Both the position numbers and the translations under genes were made by a program. A DNA stretch of 64,000 nt from Acidiphilium sp. PA (GTDB lineage: Bacteria; Pseudomonadota; Alphaproteobacteria; Acetobacterales; Acetobacteraceae), in NCBI RefSeq assembly GCF_026191915.1, contig NZ_JAIMBY010000003.1, positions 206,014 to 270,013 of the forward strand, in the 5' to 3' direction. Numbering within the stretch: position 1 is the stretch's first letter; every line of letters starts with the position of its first letter. Below are positions 11,405-20,746 of this stretch, one piece after another. The notes under the pieces were generated by a model. It saw only the letters and a program-made list of their open reading frames with translations, was not told where the DNA came from and made no database searches.

Positions 11405-12441
11405 TGGCGCTGTATCCGTTCACCGCGATCGTCGGCCAGACCGAGATGATCCGCGCGATGTTGATTGCGACGGTGGAGCCCACGCTGGGCGGGGTGTTGG
11501 CGTTCGGCGACCGTGGCACCGGCAAATCGACCGCGGTGCGCGCGCTGGCGGCGCTGCTGCCGACCATGCGCGCAGTGGTTGGCTGCCGGTATCATTGTGA
11601 TCCCGCTTCGCGCAGCGCGCTGTGCCCCGAGTGCCGCGCCCGCCGGGCGGCGGGGCGGCTGGCATCGGAGCGGGTGAGAATTCCCGTGGTCGATCTGCCG
11701 CTCGGCGCGACCGAGGACCGGGTGGTCGGCGCGCTCGATCTGGAACGGGCGCTGGCCGATGGGGTGAAAGCGTTCGAGCCCGGCCTGCTGGCCCGCGCGC
11801 ATCGGGGCTTTTTATATATCGATGAGATCAACCTGCTCGAGGATCATCTGGTCGATCTGCTGCTCGATGTCGCGGCGTCGGGCGAGAATGTGGTCGAGCG
11901 CGAGGGGCTCAGCCTGCGCCACCCGGCACGATTCGTGCTGATCGGCAGCGGCAATCCCGAGGAGGGCGAGTTGCGGCCGCAGTTGCTCGACCGGTTCGGC
12001 CTGTGCGTCGAGGTGAAGACGCCCACCGATCTGGACCAGCGGATCGAAGTGGTCCGGCGGCGCGATGCGTTCGAACACGACCGGGCGGCGTTCATGCGGC
12101 GGTTTGCCGCCGATGAGGCGGCGTTGCGGCGGCAATTGGTGGGGGCGATGAAACTCCTGCCGCTGGTCAACGTGCCGGAGGCAATTTTACGGCTGGCGGC
12201 GAGGCTTTGTATCGAACTTGGCACCGATGGTCTGCGCGGCGAACTGACACTGCTGCGCGCGGCCCGCGCCGAAGCGGCGCTGGAGGGTGATACTGTGGTG
12301 ACCGAGAGCCATTTGCGCGCGGTCGCGCCGGCGGCGCTGCGGCATCGGTTGCGGCGCGATCCGCTCGATGAATCGCTGGCGGGCGCGCGGGTCGAGCGTG
12401 CCATGGCCGCGCTGTTCAGCCAGGCGGCGATTGCCGCATGA
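11404..12441 (+). CDS. bchI: Magnesium chelatase ATPase subunit I
   Basis: BchI is the AAA+ ATPase that assembles into a hexameric ring with BchD and drives Mg insertion by BchH. In 345 residues I see Walker A (GDRGTGKST, residues 35-43), Walker B ([16 protein letters not shown]) and the sensor-1-like [21 protein letters not shown] with its arginine finger. A four-Cys cluster ([19 protein letters not shown]) is typical of alphaproteobacterial BchI. The start overlaps the tspO stop by one base (TGATG), and the end overlaps bchD by 4 bp (ATGA). Confidence 0.96.
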   Translation: MALYPFTAIVGQTEMIRAMLIATVEPTLGGVLAFGDRGTGKSTAVRALAALLPTMRAVVGCRYHCDPASRSALCPECRARRAAGRLASERVRIPVVDLPLGATEDRVVGALDLERALADGVKAFEPGLLARAHRGFLYIDEINLLEDHLVDLLLDVAASGENVVEREGLSLRHPARFVLIGSGNPEEGELRPQLLDRFGLCVEVKTPTDLDQRIEVVRRRDAFEHDRAAFMRRFAADEAALRRQLVGAMKLLPLVNVPEAILRLAARLCIELGTDGLRGELTLLRAARAEAALEGDTVVTESHLRAVAPAALRHRLRRDPLDESLAGARVERAMAALFSQAAIAA

Positions 12442-14231
12442 GCCCGCTGCCGGCGCCGCGCAAACCGACCCGCGACGCTGGCCTCGCTGCCTGCCTGTTC
12501 GCGATCGATCCGGTCGGGCTGGGCGGCATGGTGATCCGCAGCCGGATCGGGCCGGCACGGGACGGTTTTTTGAGCCGGTTGCGCGGCCTGCTGCCCGGCG
12601 CCACGCCGGTGCGGCGCCTGCCAACGCATATTACCGATGATCGGCTGCTCGGCGGGCTCGATCTGGCGGGGACCCTGTCTGCCGGGTCCAGAATCGTGGC
12701 GAGCGGCCTGTTGGCCGAGGTCGATGGCGGCGTCGTGGTGATCCCGATGGCGGAACGGCTGGATCGTTCATTGGCCGGCAAGCTGGCGGCGGTGCTCGAC
12801 CGCGGCGTGGTAAGTGTGGCGCGCGATGGCGTGATGAGCGAGCGGGATGCACGGTTCGGTGTCGTCGCGCTGGATGAGGGGATCGGCGATGACGAGGCAG
12901 CCCCCGGCACGCTGTGCGACCGGCTGGCTTTCGTGCTCGACGAGGCGATGCTCGATGACGATTTCGTCTGGCCGGGCGCGCGCGCGATCGCCCGGGCGCG
13001 GCGGCGGTTGGCTGGGATCGTGCTGCGTGATGAGACCACGATTGCGCTGTGCCGCACGGCGGCGGCGCTAGGGATCGATTCGCCGCGCGCACCGATTTTG
13101 GCGTTGCGTGCCGCCCGCGCGGCCGCGGCATTGGCCGGACGGCGCAGCATCGACGATGCGGACGCCATTCTGGCGGCGCGGCTGATTCTGGCGCCGCGCG
13201 CGACGACGCTGCCGGCACCGGAACCACCCCCCGAGCCGCCACCCGAATCACAGGACGAGCCGGACGCCGCGCCGCCGCCCGAGGCGCGCGAGACGCAGGG
13301 GGATGACCAGTTGCAGGAGGAGCCGCCGGGCGATGCTTCGGAGGAACTTGCCGAGCGTGTGCTCGATGCGGCCCGCAGCGCCTTGCCGCTCGATCTGCTG
13401 GCGGCGCTGGCGATGTCGGGTGGGCCGCGCCGTGCCGCGCGTGCCGCTGGGGGCAAGACGCCGATCGCGCAGGGGGGTGTCCGGGGCCGCCCGGCGGGCG
13501 TGCGGCCCGGGCGGCCTGGCCATGGCGCGCGGCTGGCCTTGATCGACACGTTGCGCGCCGCGGCGCCCATGCAGCCGTTGCGACGGCGCGAGCGGGCCGT
13601 GCAACACCCGGGTCCGATGCCGCGGGTGCTGGTCCGCGCCGAGGACTTCCGGATCAAGCGGTTCATCGCGCCGGTGCGCACCGTGGCGATTTTCGCGGTC
13701 GATGCGTCGGGTTCGTCCGCGCTCAACCGGCTCGCCGAGGCGAAGGGGGCGATTCAGATTCTGCTGGCGGATTGCTATGTGCGGCGTGACCAGGTTGCGC
13801 TGATCGCGTTTCGGAATCGCAGCGCGGAATTGCTGCTGCCGCCGACCGGGGCGCTGGCGCGGGCGCGGCGCAGCCTGGCTGCCCTGCCAGGCGGCGGGGC
13901 GACGCCGTTGGCCTTGGGTATCGATGCCGCGTGCGCCCTGGGGATTGCCGAACGCCGGCGCGGCGCCAGCCCGTTGATCGTGTTGTTGACCGATGGCGGG
14001 GCCAATATCGGGCGGGACGGCAAACCGGGGCGCGAGGCCGCCGGGCGCGATGCCCGCGCCGCCGCCCAGGCCTGCGCCGCCGCGGGACTCGCGGGCATGG
14101 TGATCGATACCGCGCCGCGCCGCAGCGGGTTCGCGGCCGAGCTCGCGCGCCTGATGGACGGGCGCTATCTGCCGCTGCCCTACGCCGATGCCGCCGCACT
14201 CAGCAACGCCGTCCGCGCCCAGGCGGCCTAG
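12438..14231 (+). CDS. bchD: Magnesium chelatase subunit D
   Basis: BchD is the platform subunit that links the BchI ring to BchH. The 597-residue protein has a degenerate N-terminal AAA+ domain with no proper Walker A, a Pro/Glu-rich acidic linker at about residues 258-287, and a C-terminal von Willebrand A domain. The metal site DxSxS is intact (D422-A-S-G-S426), with a matching downstream threonine (GGGATPLALG) and aspartate (LLTDGGANIG). The N-terminal AAA domain is typically inactive in this family, so its degeneracy is normal. It overlaps bchI by 4 bp and ends 4 bp before bchO. Confidence 0.95.
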   Translation: MSPLPAPRKPTRDAGLAACLFAIDPVGLGGMVIRSRIGPARDGFLSRLRGLLPGATPVRRLPTHITDDRLLGGLDLAGTLSAGSRIVASGLLAEVDGGVVVIPMAERLDRSLAGKLAAVLDRGVVSVARDGVMSERDARFGVVALDEGIGDDEAAPGTLCDRLAFVLDEAMLDDDFVWPGARAIARARRRLAGIVLRDETTIALCRTAAALGIDSPRAPILALRAARAAAALAGRRSIDDADAILAARLILAPRATTLPAPEPPPEPPPESQDEPDAAPPPEARETQGDDQLQEEPPGDASEELAERVLDAARSALPLDLLAALAMSGGPRRAARAAGGKTPIAQGGVRGRPAGVRPGRPGHGARLALIDTLRAAAPMQPLRRRERAVQHPGPMPRVLVRAEDFRIKRFIAPVRTVAIFAVDASGSSALNRLAEAKGAIQILLADCYVRRDQVALIAFRNRSAELLLPPTGALARARRSLAALPGGGATPLALGIDAACALGIAERRRGASPLIVLLTDGGANIGRDGKPGREAAGRDARAAAQACAAAGLAGMVIDTAPRRSGFAAELARLMDGRYLPLPYADAAALSNAVRAQAA

Positions 14232-14235
14232 GGGA

Positions 14236-15198
14236 ATGACCAGAATGGCCATTGAGATGTCCGAGCCGGCAATGACGATCGAAGAGACCTCGCTGTGGCA
14301 GGCGTTGCTGGGCGACGGCGCCCCGAACTGGCAGCGCGACGGCACCAACTGGCCGAACCGGGCGGCCAGCCGTTTCATCGAGGCGGGCGGGCTGCGGTTT
14401 CATGTGCAGATCATGGGCAAGGGGCCGGTGGCGCTGCTGTTGCACGGCACCGGCGCGGCGACGCATTCCTGGCGCGACCTGGCACCGGCGCTGGCGGCGA
14501 ATTTCACCGTGGTGGCACCTGACCTGCCCGGCCACGGGTTCACCGAAACGCCCGTCTGGCCGCGCATGTCGCTGCCGGGCATGGCGGGCGCGGTGGCCTC
14601 GCTGCTCGGGGTGCTTGATATCGCACCGGCAATCATCATCGGCCATTCGGCGGGCGCGGCGATCGGGATCGATCTGTGCGGCGGCGGAACGGTCGCCCCG
14701 TCCGGGCTGGTCAGCCTGAACGGCGCGTTGCTGCCGTATCGCGGCAATGTGACCAGGGTATTTTCGCCGATCGCCAAAATGTTCGCGATGAACCCGCTGG
14801 TGCCGCGGCTGTTCGCCTGGCGCGCGAAGAACCCGACGATCGTGCGCCGCCTGCTGGCCAGCACGGGATCGACCATCGATGCCGCCGGGGAGGCGCATTA
14901 CGCGACGCTGGTGCGCCGCAGCGGCCATGCCGCCGCGGCGCTGACCATGATGGCGAACTGGGATCTCGACCCGATCGAGGCCAGTCTGCCGGACCTGGCG
15001 TCGAGGCTGCTGCTGGTGACCGGGGCCAACGATCGCTCGATTCCGCCGCGCGAGGCGGAACGGATCGCGCGCATCGTGCCGGGCGCGCGGCTGGTTTCGA
15101 TGCCCGGGCTCGGTCATCTGGCGCATGAGGAGGCACCGGCCGAAACCGCGGCGATCATTGCGGATTTCGCCCGCGAGATCGGGGTGATCGGGACATGA
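14236..15198 (+). CDS. bchO: Magnesium chelatase accessory protein BchO (alpha/beta hydrolase)
   Basis: BchO is an alpha/beta-hydrolase-fold protein that usually follows bchID in purple bacteria. Its exact reaction is not established. The 320-residue product has the oxyanion motif LLHGTGA, a nucleophile elbow GHSAGAA, an aspartate in TGANDRSIPP and a histidine in GLGHLAHEE, so the Ser-Asp-His triad appears intact. The start at 14236 (MTRMAIEM) has AGGGGA adjoining; the in-frame ATG at 14245 is an alternative. Its end overlaps crtI by 4 bp. Confidence 0.9.
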   Translation: MTRMAIEMSEPAMTIEETSLWQALLGDGAPNWQRDGTNWPNRAASRFIEAGGLRFHVQIMGKGPVALLLHGTGAATHSWRDLAPALAANFTVVAPDLPGHGFTETPVWPRMSLPGMAGAVASLLGVLDIAPAIIIGHSAGAAIGIDLCGGGTVAPSGLVSLNGALLPYRGNVTRVFSPIAKMFAMNPLVPRLFAWRAKNPTIVRRLLASTGSTIDAAGEAHYATLVRRSGHAAAALTMMANWDLDPIEASLPDLASRLLLVTGANDRSIPPREAERIARIVPGARLVSMPGLGHLAHEEAPAETAAIIADFAREIGVIGT

Positions 15199-16745
15199 AC
15201 GCGATGCCCGGGCGCGGCGCACTGGATGATCCGCAGCGGCCGCATGCGATCGTGATCGGGGCGGGGATCGGCGGTCTGGCGGCCGCCATCCGGCTCGGCG
15301 CGCGGGGCTGGCGTGTGAGTGTGGTGGAACGGTGCGAGCAGGCGGGCGGGCGCGCCGCGGTGTTCCGCCAGGACGGGTTCACCTTCGATGCCGGGCCGAC
15401 CATCATTACGGCACCGTTCCTGCTGGAGGAGTTGTGGACGCTGGCGGGACGGCGGTTTGCCGATGACGTGACGCTGGTGCCGATCGACCCGTTCTACCGG
15501 ATCCGGTTCGATACCGGATCGTACATCGATTGTTCGGCCGATCCGGCGTTCATGCGCGCCGAGATCCAGCGGCTCGCGCCGGGCGACCTGGCGGGGTATG
15601 AGCGGTTCATCGCGCTGACCGAGCGGATTTATAAAATCGGTTTCGAGCAACTCGGGCATGTGCCGTTCGGCCGTTGGACGGACATGGCGCGGATTCTGCC
15701 GGACCTGGTGCGGCTCTCCGGGCATCGCAGCGTGTATGCCCTGGCGGCGCGCCATGTGCGCGATGAACGCATCCGCGCGGCGCTGAGTTTTCATCCGCTG
15801 CTGGTCGGCGGCAATCCGTTCAAGGTGAGCGCGATCTATGCAATGATCCTGCATTTGGAGCGCGCGCACGGCGTGCATTTCGCCATGGGCGGCACCGGGC
15901 GGATCGTCGAGGGCATGGCACGACTGATTGCGGGGCAGGGCGGCAGCATCCGGCTGAATACCAATATCGACCGGATCACGATTGCCGATGGCGCGGCGAC
16001 CGGGGTGGCGCTCGATGACGGCACGCGGATTTCAGCGGATATCGTGGTCTCCAACGCGTGCACCGCGCATACCTATCGTCATCTGCTGCGCGATGCGCCG
16101 CGCCGGCGCTGGACCGACCGCAAGCTGAAAGCGACCCGGTATTCGATGGGCCTGTTCGTCTGGTATTTCGGCACCGACATCAAATTTCCCGAAGTGCCGC
16201 ATCACGCGATCATCATGGGGCCACGCTACCGCGGTCTGCTCGATGATATTTTCGAACACAAGACACTTGCGACCGACATGAGCATTTATCTGCACCGACC
16301 GACCGCGACCGACCCTTCGTTGGCACCGCCGGGGTGCGATGGGTTTTATGCTTTGGCGCCGGTGCCGCATCTTGGCGGTGATATCGATTGGGCAACGCAG
16401 GCCGAGTCGTATCGCCAGGCGCTGGAACGGCGGCTGGCAGAGACCATGCTGCCGGGGCTGGCGGGGCATGTGGTGACCTCGCGCATCATGACGCCGGCGG
16501 ATTTCGAGAGCCGATACGCCTCGACCCTGGGGGCCGGGTTCGGCATGGAGCCGGTGCTGACGCAGAGCGCATGGTTTCGGCCGCATAATGCAAGCGAGGA
16601 ATTGCGGAACTTGTTTCTGGTCGGCGCCGGGACGCATCCGGGTGCCGGGGTGCCGGGGGTGCTGTCGACCGCGCGGGTGCTCGATGGTCTCGTGCCGACC
16701 ATCATGTCGTCGGCGGCGCGGCGGGAGGTTGGACAGCATGTCTGA
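15195..16745 (+). CDS. crtI: Phytoene desaturase CrtI
   Basis: CrtI is an FAD-dependent desaturase that converts phytoene to lycopene or neurosporene. The 516-residue protein starts with a dinucleotide-binding fold (IVIGAGIGGLAAAIRLGARG ending in a Glu) and has the HFAMGGTGRIVEGMARL and C-terminal NLFLVGAGTHPGAGVPG stretches of the family. The start overlaps bchO (ATGA), and the end overlaps crtB by 8 bp. The number of desaturation steps cannot be read from the sequence. Other carotenoid genes (crtC, D, F) are not in the window. Confidence 0.96.
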   Translation: MNAMPGRGALDDPQRPHAIVIGAGIGGLAAAIRLGARGWRVSVVERCEQAGGRAAVFRQDGFTFDAGPTIITAPFLLEELWTLAGRRFADDVTLVPIDPFYRIRFDTGSYIDCSADPAFMRAEIQRLAPGDLAGYERFIALTERIYKIGFEQLGHVPFGRWTDMARILPDLVRLSGHRSVYALAARHVRDERIRAALSFHPLLVGGNPFKVSAIYAMILHLERAHGVHFAMGGTGRIVEGMARLIAGQGGSIRLNTNIDRITIADGAATGVALDDGTRISADIVVSNACTAHTYRHLLRDAPRRRWTDRKLKATRYSMGLFVWYFGTDIKFPEVPHHAIIMGPRYRGLLDDIFEHKTLATDMSIYLHRPTATDPSLAPPGCDGFYALAPVPHLGGDIDWATQAESYRQALERRLAETMLPGLAGHVVTSRIMTPADFESRYASTLGAGFGMEPVLTQSAWFRPHNASEELRNLFLVGAGTHPGAGVPGVLSTARVLDGLVPTIMSSAARREVGQHV

Positions 16746-17781
16746 GCGGATCGTCGATCCGGATATGGCCGCCTGTGCCGCGATGCTGCGCGGCGGTTCG
16801 CTGAGTTTTCATGCCGCCTCGCGCCTGTTGCCGGCGCGCATCCGCCATCCGGCAACCGCGCTCTACGCGTTCTGCCGCGTCGCGGATGACGCGGTGGATG
16901 ACGGTGCGGACAAGGGGGCGGCGGTGGCGCGGCTCGCGCAGCGGCTCGACCGGGCCTATCACGGCCGGCCCGAGAACAATGCGGTCGATCGCGCGTTTGC
17001 CCGGATGATCGAAACCCATGCGATTCCGCGCACGCTGCCGGATGCCCTGATCGAGGGCCTCGCCTGGGATGCCGCCGGCCGGCGGCACGAGACGATTGCC
17101 GATGCGCGGGCCTATGCCGCGCGGGTGGCCGGTTCGGTCGGCGCCATGATGACGCTGATCATGGGCAGGCGCGATGCGGAGAGCCTGGGTGCGGCCTGCG
17201 ACCTGGGGATTGCGATGCAGTTCACCAACATCGCGCGCGATGTGGGCGAGGATGCCCGCGCGGGGCGGCTGTATCTGCCGCTCGACTGGCTGGCGGCACG
17301 GGGCATCGATGCCGAGGCGTTTCTGGCCGCACCGCGATTTTCGCCGGATCTGGGGCAGGTGATTGCGCAATTGCTCGATGAGGCTGAGCGTTTCTACGAT
17401 CGGGCGCGACCGGGCATTGCGCGCCTGCCGCTCGATTGCCGGCCGGGGATCCAGGCGGCGCGCATGATCTATCGCGCGATCGGGCGGGGGCTGGCGCGCG
17501 CGGGTCATGACTCGATCACGCGGCGGGCACGGGTCTCGGCCCCGCGCAAGCTGGGTCTTGCCGCCCTGGCCGTCGCGCGCACCATGCTGCCCGCGTTGCG
17601 ACTGCCGGCCCTGACCTGTGCCGAGACGCAATTTCTGATCGAGGCCGCGGCGTTGCCGGTGCGCGAGTCGATCGGGCCGGGAACGCGGGTGATCATGCTG
17701 ATCGAGCGGCTGGAGCGGATTGATCGTGTCGCGCAGGGCGTGCGTGTTGAACTGTCTGGCGATTTCGCCTGTCCACCCTAA
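16738..17781 (+). CDS. crtB: Phytoene synthase CrtB
   Basis: CrtB condenses two geranylgeranyl diphosphates to phytoene. The 347-residue protein shows both Asp-rich substrate motifs: YAFCRVADDAVDDGAD near residue 45 and the second as NIARDVGEDARAGRLYLP, plus the preceding DLGIAMQFTN. The start at 16738 (MSERIVDPDM) overlaps the crtI stop by 8 bp, so the two carotenoid genes are coupled. The two small membrane-protein genes that follow lie on the same strand. Confidence 0.95.
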   Translation: MSERIVDPDMAACAAMLRGGSLSFHAASRLLPARIRHPATALYAFCRVADDAVDDGADKGAAVARLAQRLDRAYHGRPENNAVDRAFARMIETHAIPRTLPDALIEGLAWDAAGRRHETIADARAYAARVAGSVGAMMTLIMGRRDAESLGAACDLGIAMQFTNIARDVGEDARAGRLYLPLDWLAARGIDAEAFLAAPRFSPDLGQVIAQLLDEAERFYDRARPGIARLPLDCRPGIQAARMIYRAIGRGLARAGHDSITRRARVSAPRKLGLAALAVARTMLPALRLPALTCAETQFLIEAAALPVRESIGPGTRVIMLIERLERIDRVAQGVRVELSGDFACPP

Positions 17782-17804
17782 ATCCGTGCGAGGAGGATCG
17801 ACCT

Positions 17805-18242
17805 ATGTTGGATACCGCCATCGGACTTTCGCTCTATCTGACCGCTGCGGCCTTCGTGCTGCACGGGATTCGCGCCCGCCGGCTGAAGCGGCTGGAGGCG
17901 TATGAGCCGATCAACCCGATGATTTTCGCCGCCGGCGAGATCATGCGGCCGATCTTGCAGATCGCCGCGGCCTATGCGGCGGTGAAGACCAGTTTCATGT
18001 ACTACGCGCTTGGCGGCCCGCGCATTTTTCCGCTGGTCGATTTCGGCGGGTTGATCGCCGTGATCGCGGCCTATGGCATCTGGATTCAGCTCAAGATGCA
18101 GCCGGTCGCCGAACCCAGTCAGGGCAGCAGCGAACCGGCACCCCCGCCCGCGCCGCGCCTGCCTGCGCTGCCGCCTGAGCTGATACCCCGGCCGGCGGCC
18201 AAGCAGCACGAACCGGCTCGGACGCTTGAACCGATCGACTGA
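17805..18242 (+). CDS. Unrecognised small membrane protein after crtB
   Basis: I do not recognise this 145-residue protein. It has three likely membrane segments: about residues 3-20 (LDTAIGLSLYLTAAAFVLHG), about 40-62 (PMIFAAGEIMRPILQIAAAYA) and about 75-95 (LVDFGGLIAVIAAYGIWIQL). A Pro-rich, probably disordered tail follows. The positively charged RARRLKRLE between the first two suggests a cytoplasmic loop. A strong AGGAGG lies 8 nt before the ATG. It begins 23 bp after crtB on the same strand, so it is probably co-transcribed with the carotenoid and bacteriochlorophyll genes. A role in pigment-protein assembly is only a guess. Confidence 0.75.
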   Translation: MLDTAIGLSLYLTAAAFVLHGIRARRLKRLEAYEPINPMIFAAGEIMRPILQIAAAYAAVKTSFMYYALGGPRIFPLVDFGGLIAVIAAYGIWIQLKMQPVAEPSQGSSEPAPPPAPRLPALPPELIPRPAAKQHEPARTLEPID

Positions 18243-18247
18243 GCCGT

Positions 18248-18400
18248 ATGCTGAAGCTGTTCGGCCATTACGCGACGTTTCTGGAATTCGGTGGCCTGGA
18301 ACTCGTTGTCCTGGCCGGGGCGGTCTGGTCGCTGGTTTCGGTGCGGCGGAGCCTGAAGCGGGACCGCGCGGCGGAGGCTGCGAAAGATCAGCGGGAGTAG
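18248..18400 (+). CDS. 50-residue single-span membrane protein
   Basis: A 50-codon frame starts 5 bp after the preceding gene. The product begins MLKLFGHYATFLEFGG and has one hydrophobic span (LELVVLAGAVWSLVSV, about 17-32). It ends in a strongly charged tail (RRSLKRDRAAEAAKDQRE), so the C-terminus should be cytoplasmic. The layout recalls short assembly or accessory peptides (CcmD-like or PufX-like in size only); I see no homology I can name. Codon use resembles that of its neighbours. The ribosome site is weak, which suggests coupling to the upstream gene. Confidence 0.6.
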   Translation: MLKLFGHYATFLEFGGLELVVLAGAVWSLVSVRRSLKRDRAAEAAKDQRE

Positions 18401-18482
18401 ACCCGTGAGAGCGCGCTGTTTTCGGGGCGGGTCGATCGGCTTGGTTTGTCTGCCGCGCCCGGCTCGATCGAGGCGGTTGGGA

Positions 18483-20696
18483 TCATGCCTCGTCGCCCGG
18501 CGGATCATGGATGAACAGGTTCTGCAGCACGGCGGTCGTGCGGCGGACGGAATCGCGAACGCTTTCGAGCATTTCGGGCATACGTGACGGGTCGAGCCGG
18601 TCGGTGATTTCAAGGGCGGCGAGTTGGGCGTTTTCGAAGACCGATTTCAGCAGAGTCTGCACGACCATGTCCTCTTTTGAGGCGATCAGGCCGCTGAGCG
18701 TGCGGTTCTGTTCGATGATGCCATCCTGAAAACGTCGCCGTGCCACGCTTGCGGCCTTTTGTTCGGACATGTCGCTCATGATCAGCGCGAAACCGAGCAC
18801 GCGGTCTGCGGTGGCCAAAATCGGGTCCGCGCGGATCAGCAGGGGCAGCGCTTCGCCGCTGTCGCGCCGGATCGCAATTTCACCGCGCCAGCTGAGCCGG
18901 TGTGTCCGCAGCGCCTGCAACCGGTCGGCCACGGAGTCGGCATCGACGAACAGGGGCGGCAGGTCGCTGAGGGATTGCAGCGGATGGTTGGCGCCGGCGA
19001 CCAGGGCGGTGAAGGCGCGGTTGATCAACAGGATATCACCGTTGACGTCGGCCACGATCACCGGCTGGGTCGAGACGGCGACCTCGCGGCGGACGCGTTC
19101 GAGCTGATCCTGTGCGATCAGCATGCGCACCGAGCGTGATTGCAGCACCACGTCGCTGACCATGGCGCCGATCAGCCGGGCTGCGGCGATATCGGCCTCG
19201 GTCCATGGTTCGCTTTGCAGCCGCATCACCTGATGCCATTGCGCGAAGGAGCGGCGCGGCGACAGGTCGGCCGGTGTGTCCCCGATCGTGACGGGCTTGG
19301 TCGGGTCGCCGCCCCAGGTGACGGTGCGCACCTGTTCGGGCCGCACCCAGATCAGATAGGTGCCGGGTTCGCTGGACAGCGATACCGCGAGCACCCCGCT
19401 CGCCGCCGCCTTAATCGCCTCGAATTGCTGGGCCTCACCGGCGAGCGACGCGGTTATGATCATGGCCTGATCAAGCTTGGTCGGTTCCGCGCCAGACTGT
19501 GGCGCCCGGCTGTCGAGCCAGGCGCCGATGGCGCGGATGTCCTGCGTGCCCGGCACATCGCCGGTTACCGTGACCTCGTTGTCGAACAGCAGGGCGGCAC
19601 CGGTGGCGCGCACCGGGTGCAGCAGCGATGGCGGATTGTCGAACAGCGCGCTTTTCCAGTTGCCCTCGCGCGACAACGCTTCGGCCATGCGCTGTTCCAG
19701 CCGCCGGGCCGCTAGCTCGGCCTGCGCCAGCACGAAACTCTCGAACGCGGCAATGCGGGTTGCGACGGCTTCGGCCAGGAACTCACAGGCGGCGCGAATG
19801 TCCGGAGCGACGAAGAACGGCGCGTAATGGTGGCAGGCGATCAGACCCCAGAGCTGCCCGCCCACCATGAGGGACACCACCAGCGTTGCACGTACCCCCA
19901 TGTTCTGCAGATATTGCACATGGATCGGCGATGAGCTGCGCAAGGCGCACAGCGACATATCGAGCGGTGCGCCGCTGATCGGCGAGAGCGCCGGATGCAG
20001 CCTGACCGGCTTGAACGCGACATCCACCAGCATGCGTACCCTGTGGCGCTCGTAAAGCCGGCGGGCGATCTGCGGAATGTCGCTTGCGGGATAGCGGTTC
20101 GCGAGATACGGCTCGAGCCCCGGTTCGCGCTGTTCGGCGAACACATGGCCGTGACCTTCATCGTCGAATTTGTAGACCATGACCCGATCATAGCCGGTCA
20201 GCGCCTTGAAGATCCGCGCCGTCTCGTCGCACAGGCTCGCCAGCGAGACCGAGCCGAGAATGGTCTGCAACGCCGCTTCGATCGGCCCGACGACATCGAT
20301 GACCGGCCCCGCCGGTTCGAGTTCGATCAACACGCCACCGCCCGCGGGCCGGTGGATCATGGCATTGATGGCGCGCGGGGGCGTCCCGATGGTACAGCGC
20401 AGCCTGAGTGGTTGGGTGCGCAACGGGGCGCGCAGTTGCGGGCGGATGCGGCTGGCCAGAGTCCCGGGCAGCTCGTCGAGCGCCATGCCGATCGGGGTGG
20501 GATGTTCGCCCGCAGGAACAAGGCCGAGGAATTCGGATGCGTTTTCGCTCGCCAGCACGATCTTCAGGGCCGGTTCGCTGCATAGCAAAAGCGCACCATG
20601 CGGCTGGATCGATCCGGCAAGATGGATCTGCTCGCGTTCGCAGTTCGAAAGATCGGCCTCGCCGAAAGCCGGTGCGGGCACGAATTTTTGGATCAT
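18483..20696 (-). CDS. Bacteriophytochrome with PAS/helical output (no kinase)
   Basis: This 737-residue biliverdin photoreceptor has PAS-GAF-PHY architecture. The chromophore cysteine is Cys19 (LSNCEREQIHLAGSIQPHG), the GAF motif is YPASDIPQIARRLY, and the PHY tongue has the PRxSF motif (LSPRRSFAQWHQ). After about residue 520 come a further PAS domain and a helical segment (VFENAQLAALEITD). I see no histidine-kinase H/N/G boxes. This output matches the BphP1/BrBphP class, which acts by binding PpsR2 and relieving repression under far-red or near-infrared light. It lies 50 bp downstream of the second ppsR on the same strand, and a divergent heme oxygenase that can supply biliverdin is next to that. 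Confidence 0.93.
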   Translation of the reverse strand: MIQKFVPAPAFGEADLSNCEREQIHLAGSIQPHGALLLCSEPALKIVLASENASEFLGLVPAGEHPTPIGMALDELPGTLASRIRPQLRAPLRTQPLRLRCTIGTPPRAINAMIHRPAGGGVLIELEPAGPVIDVVGPIEAALQTILGSVSLASLCDETARIFKALTGYDRVMVYKFDDEGHGHVFAEQREPGLEPYLANRYPASDIPQIARRLYERHRVRMLVDVAFKPVRLHPALSPISGAPLDMSLCALRSSSPIHVQYLQNMGVRATLVVSLMVGGQLWGLIACHHYAPFFVAPDIRAACEFLAEAVATRIAAFESFVLAQAELAARRLEQRMAEALSREGNWKSALFDNPPSLLHPVRATGAALLFDNEVTVTGDVPGTQDIRAIGAWLDSRAPQSGAEPTKLDQAMIITASLAGEAQQFEAIKAAASGVLAVSLSSEPGTYLIWVRPEQVRTVTWGGDPTKPVTIGDTPADLSPRRSFAQWHQVMRLQSEPWTEADIAAARLIGAMVSDVVLQSRSVRMLIAQDQLERVRREVAVSTQPVIVADVNGDILLINRAFTALVAGANHPLQSLSDLPPLFVDADSVADRLQALRTHRLSWRGEIAIRRDSGEALPLLIRADPILATADRVLGFALIMSDMSEQKAASVARRRFQDGIIEQNRTLSGLIASKEDMVVQTLLKSVFENAQLAALEITDRLDPSRMPEMLESVRDSVRRTTAVLQNLFIHDPPGDEA

Positions 20697-20746
20697 GGCG
20701 TGCCTCCCCGTGCTGCTGCCGCGCGTTACATTGCGGTCGGTTGGCG

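Noticed and set aside
16588..16737. Longer CrtB start at 16588
   Set aside because: The extra residues lie out of phase inside crtI; the overlap start at 16738 gives a normal CrtB N-terminus.
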